Shown here piece by piece: positions 58,685-64,000 of a stretch of DNA of 64,000 nucleotides. The DNA is from Crotalaria pallida (lineage: Eukaryota > Streptophyta > Magnoliopsida > Fabales > Fabaceae), in contig CM075654.1 in NCBI GenBank assembly GCA_037953625.1, forward strand, positions 48,491,001 through 48,555,000, written 5' to 3'. Positions within the stretch are counted from its first letter, which is position 1, and each line of letters begins with the position of its first letter. Position numbers and translations under genes: made by a program. The notes below the pieces were generated by a model. The model was not told where the DNA came from, did no database searches, and saw only the letters and a list, made by a program, of their open reading frames with translations.

Positions 58685-60150
58685 GTAGTTTAATGCTTGC
58701 AAGATTATGTTTTTCTCGTGTTTTTTTCTGAAAGACTATACAAACAAGTAGGAAATATTCTATAGATGTAAGGCTAACACCCCCTCACATTTCTCACTAA
58801 ACCATGAATGCATATAGATGTAGGTGCGGTGTTTTTACAGGTCCTATAATAAACATAAATTGAGTATTCCTTCCAAATCTAACTTTGTTCTTGATAGTTG
58901 ATACGATGTATGATAGGTTTAAATACCTTCCAAATGACCATGACTAGTGTGGGCTAGAAAAAAAATGAAAGGTTCAGGAATTCTTGGATTTTACTTTTTT
59001 TAAATCTTGTCTCTTTGCTTTTGCCATTAGTTGCCAGCCTCTTGTATTAATCTGATATAGCTCTTAAGGTCCTTTCAGGGAATTATACGTAAAGGATGGG
59101 GATCTGAAGGTTAAAGATGCCGGCATTACTGAATTTTAGGATTAGGATTCTAAAGAATGATAAGGCTTAGACCAAGTGTTTTTTCCAATAAAAAGGATAA
59201 TTTATAATTATTTTCTTATTCTGATTAAACTGGGGTATTTCGATCGTGGAATGTTTTAGAATTCCTGGGGATGTGATGTGTGGTGTAATTCTAAACTCCC
59301 ACTTTTGGTTCAAGTTTCTATAACTAATTTTTTGTTCCGGAGATTGTGACCATTATTATTATTAGAAAAAGATATTACCCACCCTTCTCAAGCATCCATC
59401 TGCTATAATTTGGCTTATTTAGTTGGCAGCTTGGGCTGACACGTGACAAGACTGAAAGGCCCATAGCATATGACCACACAAGGATTTTTCTTAAGAGATT
59501 AGTGGTGGAAGCAGAGGGACTGGCCAATCTCTGCAATCATGAGAGTTAGGATTTGAAGAGATGAGATATCAGTATGTTATCTTCATTGATCATGGTGATT
59601 TTCCTTTGTTTCACGGTGGACATGGGGCATAAAGTTCACTGTAGCTTGTAGTCAAACCATGTTAAATTCTCTGCCTATTTTCCTCTCCCTATTTTCTGTT
59701 TGAGCACTTGGTTACAACGCTGACCTTACCACCATAGCCACCATCCCCTTGCAACTGCTGCAGCCTCCACTCCAACCCTTGTTAGCACCAACACGACGAC
59801 ATGCACAACCACCTAGCTATGATACCTTCTCATTAAAAATTGAAAATGCCTTAAGAGCTCAAGAAATTAAGTAAGCTGAATTTCTTTGATGGTATTCTTG
59901 GTAGGATTGATTTCCCTTCTTACCCGTTTTCAACTGCTGGTACCCCCGGTGATTGACATGGTCATTTTTAATGCCAGAGGTCATCATACATCTGACATTT
60001 TTAAAACTGAACATTGCAACCGGCATCTTTGCATTTATATATACCATATGTATCACCAAGTATTTGATACTTTACGCATAATTTTGTTTTTGCTATTTAG
60101 TTTGAGCTTTTGCATATTTCCGCTGTTAAATTATGTTTTTATTGTTTCAG
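58685..60150. other. Last intron of the SART-1 remnant
   Basis: It runs from donor GTAGTTT to acceptor TATTGTTTCAG and is about 1.47 kb. No gene or clear transposon is seen. Confidence 0.5.
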
Positions 60151-60225
60151 GTTGAACACTTTCTGGGAATAAAGAGGAAAGCTGACTCATCAAGCTCGGA
60201 TGCTTCGAAAAGGCCTAAATCTTGA

Positions 60226-61687
60226 CTCCTTGGTCTTCTAATTGTACACATTTTATATGCTAATATCCTTTAGTTTGAAAAACCCTTGCACTGTTGATCT
60301 CCTCTGTTCCTGAGCGCAGATGGTTCGCTACTAAATTGATTGTCTTGTTTAAATTTCGTTGCCAAAACTTGAATTTCCTTTTAAGATGTAAATTGGTAGC
60401 TAGAAATTTTGATGACTAGCAGCCTCACCACCACAGTGGTTTTAATTATTATTCCAATTCCATGGGGTCTGGAATTCAGGATTCCTTTTCTACAAATAAG
60501 AGTTGATTTTCGAGATCCTGACTAAAATTTTGGATTGTGATGCTTTCTTTTGATGAAGAATGGCTTCTTTATATTCGTTACTCTAGTATAATTTCCAAAT
60601 GAAGCCACTCTATTATATATTTATATGCAAGTAAGCGCAAGTACGTCGTTTTGAACTCTCTCATTGACCACACGGTACTTTACTACTTTATGAACTTATG
60701 AAGTTAAAGATCCTCAGTCCATACTCCCTTAGGGTTTAGTGGGCACATCCAAAAAATTGAGATTTTGGGATTAAAAATTTTGGGCTGTATTTTTGCGGCT
60801 GTTTCTGCCGTTTGCGCTATGGAAGAATACATGACAGTGGATCAATACCATGTGGGTCATGATTGGGTGTGTGAAGGAAGAGTTTGGATGTGAGATGAGT
60901 GATCGGACAGAGATGGAAAAGTAGGGAGATGTGATGGAGGTTGAAGATGATAGGTGTGAGGGTAGTTTTGAAACTTCAGGTGCAAAAGTTATAAAAGATT
61001 GGATCAAGTAGCATTTTCAAGGTGCTAATATAATTTCCCAAAAGAATTTCTTTGATTAATCTCAGCCTTAAGGCTAAAAACAAGAGGTTAAAAAAATAGA
61101 ATAAAGTTTCTTTTGAAACAAGGAGGTAACTTATCTTCTCAAACCAATGTAAGAGTAACACTTGGACAACTTTTTTTTCTTCTTCTAAAATTAATTACTA
61201 ATAAATAATAATGATGCTAATATTCTTTTTCCTCTTCAAAATTGAGGATCAGTGAAATAAGGTAGCCTTCAAAAGAGCCACCGTGGCTCTGCCGCTTTGT
61301 ATCGTCTCGCTAGCCGCCACCATCAAACGCCAACGATCATCACACAAATGGAATGTTAACTTTCAGTGGTATAAATTTTCTTTTAATTTGTTCTGTCAAT
61401 GCTTTTGTCATTAATGGGATTCGTCTTTTAAGTATTGTTTCTTATGATATGCTCACAATTTGAGATCAATAAAATCGAAAGTTTTGCTTGGGTTTTTATA
61501 TATTGCTCCAATTGTGTTTCCCTTGAAATTCATGGTAGCAACCAACGGTGGTGGGATGAGGCACGACAGTGGTGGTTGGCGTCTAACGATGGCCTCTGGC
61601 CAACGATGATGCCTCGTGGAGCAGCAATGGAGGCATTGCTGGAGACCCTCTTTTTTGCAGTGCAACAAAAGATTGGCTAGTTAGTTA
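60226..61687. other. Intergenic DNA after the SART-1 remnant
   Basis: The first 200 bases would be its 3' UTR. The rest has no recognised gene. Frames at 61435-61680 (plus) and its shadow are short and have no recognisable domain. Confidence 0.4.
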
Positions 61688-61960
61688 CTCTCTCCGGTCC
61701 CGTTTATAAGATCCTTTTGGGGTTTTTATTTTGGTTCTATTTATAAGACATTTTTTCAATTTTTAATAACATTTAATTATTCTTTCCACTAACATCCCTA
61801 TAAAGTCAACACTTTTTAAAGTTCCAATAATAATTATAGGACTAATTTTGAAAAAGTATATCAATTTTTTATATTTCCAATAACACTAACAAATTTATCC
61901 ACTTTCCTTTATGGAAGTGAAAAAACCCCAAAAGGGTCTTATAAATAGGACCGGAGGGAG
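61688..61960. mobile_element. Stowaway-like MITE
   Basis: Inverted ends CTCTCTCCGGTCCCGTTTAT and ATAAATAGGACCGGAGGGAG, extending into AAGATCCTTTTGGGG / CCCCAAAAGGGTCTT, are flanked by TA (61686-61687 and 61961-61962). 273 bp, noncoding. Confidence 0.85.
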
Positions 61961-62538
61961 TAAATTTTAGAGGAAGAAAAACATATTTGTATAAGTGTCA
62001 TTATTTTAGTGGTTTTGAGGATATAAACTTGCTCCTAGTTTCAAGAGAAACATTACTATGTTAAAAAAAAAATGAGGAAAAAGTATTGGAAACGTAATTC
62101 CATTAACTTTCAAAATCTTAATGTTTAAACTTCCAATGCAAATATGCTTTAAATAATCTTTTATCTAAATGTGGAGGTTAAGATCTTATAATTTCTTAGT
62201 TAATCAAAACACTCACACACAAAAGAGTACAACGTGTGATAAATATTATTTCACCCCCTATAATTAGCAAATACAACTATCAGTAACATTATTGACCAAA
62301 ATAGTGATCTTAACCTTAACCTTATCTTGAGCACAACTGCACAAAACACTAAATTTTTTTTAAGATCCTTCTATTTTTTTTTTTCACTTTCATTTATACC
62401 TTATTTTTCTTTGTATCTCTCTCTTCTCTTAACATCACATCACCAATCCCTTCTTCTCTCTTTTCTTTCCGGTCTTTTTCCTCCCCGCAACACTCACGCC
62501 TAAAAAAATAAATGCATGAGTATGATTTTTCAAAGACT
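61961..62538. other. Intergenic DNA
   Basis: AT-rich, no gene recognised. It leads into the duplicated segment downstream of the prefoldin gene. Confidence 0.4.
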
Positions 62539-62788
62539 TATGGATCAAATCTATAGTCTGCATTTTGTTTGAAAAACAAAGTAAACAAAAGAAACTTCTA
62601 GGAAGCATTGTCATAGAAAACAACAGATTCTGGAGAGAAGTACTAGGTCACACATAACCAAAAAAATAAATACTAAGCCATATATGATTATATGCTCTAG
62701 TCTTGCGTAACAATTCTACAAGAAGCACATATCTGTATGAAGATCAGTTTCCTTAATTAGCTCCAATATAAAAGCACAAACAGTTCCT
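62539..62788. repeat. Direct repeat, distal copy, downstream of prefoldin gene
   Basis: 250 bp, matching 62977-63226 at a constant offset of 438 bp with about six substitutions and no gaps. It begins TATGGATCAAA and ends AACAGTTCCT. Confidence 0.92.
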
Positions 62789-62865
62789 AAAAAGAAGTAT
62801 GTTTTAATAAAGTTAATAAAATTTAATAAAACAAAATTTAATAATATTTTAAACCAAAAGAAGTA

Positions 62866-62939
62866 CTCCCTCCGGTCCATATTATAAGCACCCTTTTTGT
62901 GAGAGAGAAAGGGTGCTTATTAATATGGACCGGAGGGAG
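62866..62939. mobile_element. Very short fold-back MITE
   Basis: CTCCCTCCGGTCCATATTAT and its complement ..ATATGGACCGGAGGGAG enclose only about 30 bp, with TA on both sides (62864-62865 and 62940-62941). A second GAGCCGGAGGGAG end at 62964-62976 suggests a larger element reduced by deletion, or two nested ones. It sits in the 188-bp gap between the direct repeats. Confidence 0.75.
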
Positions 62940-62976
62940 TATGTTTTTTGTTACTTATAATTCGAGCCGGAGGGAG

Positions 62977-63226
62977 TATGGATCAAAGCTATAGTCTGCA
63001 TTTTGTTTGAAAAACACAGTAAACAAAAGAAACTTCTAAGAAGCATTGTCATAGAAAACATCAGATTCAGGAGAGAAGTACTAGGTCACACATAACCAAA
63101 AAAATAAATACTAAGCCATATATGATTATATGCTCTAGTCTTGCGTACCAATTCTACAAGAAGCACATATCTGTATGAAGATCAGTTTCCTTAATTAGCT
63201 CCAATATAAAAGCACAAACAGTTCCT
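62977..63226. repeat. Direct repeat, proximal copy
   Basis: This copy lies 133 bp beyond the stop codon of the prefoldin gene, so it is the one likely to include or adjoin its 3' UTR and polyadenylation region. Confidence 0.92.
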
Positions 63227-63358
63227 CATCCCAAACCAAAGATCATACCAAGTAGTAGTAATACACTTGTTTTTAAACTAATCCCAACAAAAACAAATCA
63301 TCCCAAGAAAATTTCATGCTACCATTTTCCAAAAAACAACATAACACTAGACCTACTA

Positions 63359-63805
63359 TCATTCACTTCCACCTGCAGGGCCCACAAGAACTCCTTGAGC
63401 AGAACCTTCCTTCCGACCAGATTCATCTTTTACATCGGCATCAGCCTTCCTTATCCTGATTTTATATTTAGCCTCAAACTCAGCGATTTCTTTTTTCTTT
63501 TTTTCCAATGCTTCGTTAAGCCTTGCAACAACCTCTTCGAGTCCCTCTTTATTGCGCAGCACGGCAGGCAAGACCTCTTTGATGGTTCTCTCCACCAGGA
63601 CCCCACCGATCATACGATAGCATCGCCTAGATGGGTCAAGTGGCTGAATGGCGTTAACCACCAGTGAGTGCTCACTGACTTCCATTTCCATTTCAGTGAT
63701 TTTTGAGTAAATTTGGTTGAGTTCAGACCTCATAGCTGCATATATATTTGCAACTGCTTGTTCATTTACTGGTTCCTTGCGATCACCTTCAGCTCCACTG
63801 GCCAT
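63359..63805 (-). CDS. PFD2: Prefoldin subunit 2
   Basis: This is a subunit of the cytosolic prefoldin chaperone, which passes unfolded actin and tubulin to the CCT chaperonin. The frame is 148 residues, the usual plant length. The start is ATG at 63805 (MASGAEG); the frame extends upstream only through a TTG, so this ATG is preferred. It is a beta-type prefoldin: an N-terminal helix (NEQAVANIYAAMRSELNQIYSKI), the hairpin region with PLDPSRRCYRMIGGVLVERT, and a C-terminal helix (LEEVVARLNEALEKKKKEIAEFEAKYKI), which pair as a coiled coil. The tail (KEGSAQGVLVGPAGGSE) is typical of legume homologues as I recall them. The frame is uninterrupted with no intron in the CDS. It is the only intact host gene in the window. 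Confidence 0.95.
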   Translation of the reverse strand: MASGAEGDRKEPVNEQAVANIYAAMRSELNQIYSKITEMEMEVSEHSLVVNAIQPLDPSRRCYRMIGGVLVERTIKEVLPAVLRNKEGLEEVVARLNEALEKKKKEIAEFEAKYKIRIRKADADVKDESGRKEGSAQGVLVGPAGGSE

Positions 63806-64000
63806 GGTTCTAGCCAAATGGAAAAAAGAAATTCCATCAGGGTAAAGGAAGCGGCATGTAACAAGCCTAAATGAATGTAACCTAAAAAGTTCTGAAAGCT
63901 TTTTCTTTCTTCTAACTCAGTATATCACTTCTTTGTTCTTGCAATGCTATGGATAACATGCGGAGGTAAGATGCAATAACATCTACATTCAGAATACCGC
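63806..64000 (-). promoter_or_regulatory. 5' leader/upstream of prefoldin gene
   Basis: On the minus strand the ATG is preceded by TTTTTTCCATTTGGCTAG|AACC, which resembles a 3' splice site, so a 5'-UTR intron is possible. The promoter lies outside the window. Confidence 0.4.

Larger units (their letters stand above)
56766..60225 (+). pseudogene. SART-1/MDF (U4/U6.U5 snRNP-associated) gene remnant
   Basis: Four exon-like pieces are recognisable: 56766-56867 (MDRDRDREESRIRDDELE.., donor GTAAGT), 58255-58378 (MKEARVKKQSEASSEISSWV..QLSKIFEEQ), 58600-58684 (QTSDPKSCFATVEKDLPGGL..MLGDWK) and 60151-60225 (VEHFLGIKRKA..KRPKS, stop). Pieces 2-4 match the N-terminal and extreme C-terminal parts of plant SART-1 proteins (DOT2/MDF, a tri-snRNP splicing factor of about 800 residues). 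The central several hundred residues are missing between 58378 and 58600. The splice phases do not fit: exon 2 needs phase 2 but exon 1 ends in phase 0, and exon 3 joined to exon 2 gives a stop within three codons. The locus is therefore a decayed duplicate, not a functional gene. Whether it is transcribed is unknown. Confidence 0.82.

Noticed and set aside
63395..63667. 90-codon plus-strand frame opposite prefoldin
   Set aside because: It is antisense to the clearly conserved prefoldin coding sequence.

Overview
The window looks like an intergenic block of a dicot nuclear genome, most likely a papilionoid legume. That guess rests on the prefoldin and SART-1 protein sequences, the AT-rich background and the abundance of SIRE-type Ty1-copia elements. 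It is not bacterial or organellar. I find no rRNA, no functional tRNA and no CRISPR array. About three quarters of the sequence is transposable elements, many nested inside one another. Only the last 8 kb holds host genes: a gutted SART-1/MDF splicing-factor pseudogene (+ strand, 56766-60225) and one intact gene, prefoldin subunit 2 (- strand, 63359-63805).

Layout. 1-2870 is the right part of a gypsy-type LTR (family G1). 2871-9883 is AT-rich DNA with a Mutator-like fold-back element (5437-5929, 10-bp target duplication) and a diverged direct/inverted repeat. 9889-12249 is a solo LTR of a SIRE-like copia family, rich in AGCTCGG. 13207-39672 is a nest: a minus-strand Helitron (C) is split by a 3.6-kb G1 solo LTR (13701-39034). 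That LTR is split by a second gypsy-type solo LTR (family G2, 14043-26328), which carries copia element 1 (16603-25750, minus strand, decayed), and by copia element 2 (28801-38256, plus strand, intact gag and pol, nearly identical LTRs). 39881-41411 is another Helitron (D) that seems to have captured the promoter and first exon of a host gene. 42385-42868 is a Stowaway-like MITE with a tRNA-derived SINE inside it. 42889-56594 is a third Helitron (E) split by copia element 3 (42983-52855, decayed, with a third ORF) and by a sister Helitron (F, 54836-56528).

Every copia insertion and two of the solo LTRs have perfect 5-bp target duplications (ttctc, gtaat, cctag, ccagt, ccacg). The nesting order is therefore read directly from the sequence. 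By eye the LTR pairs differ by about 0.3% (element 2), 0.7% (element 1) and 1.2% (element 3).

The most unusual signal is a shared design in the LTRs: arrays of short palindromes whose centre is fixed while the flanks change in a self-complementary way. The three copia families use ACTCGAGT with family-specific flanks. The G1 gypsy LTR has some 16 hairpins around a TGG or CGG loop with different stems, plus AACCGGTT palindromes. G2 has CG-rich hairpins around CTGG. Other points of note are a conserved acceptor-like TTGTAG/GTGTG at every gag-pol junction, an ORF embedded in the G1 LTR, and a 250-bp duplication downstream of the prefoldin gene. Mismatch counts were made by eye and no database search was possible.
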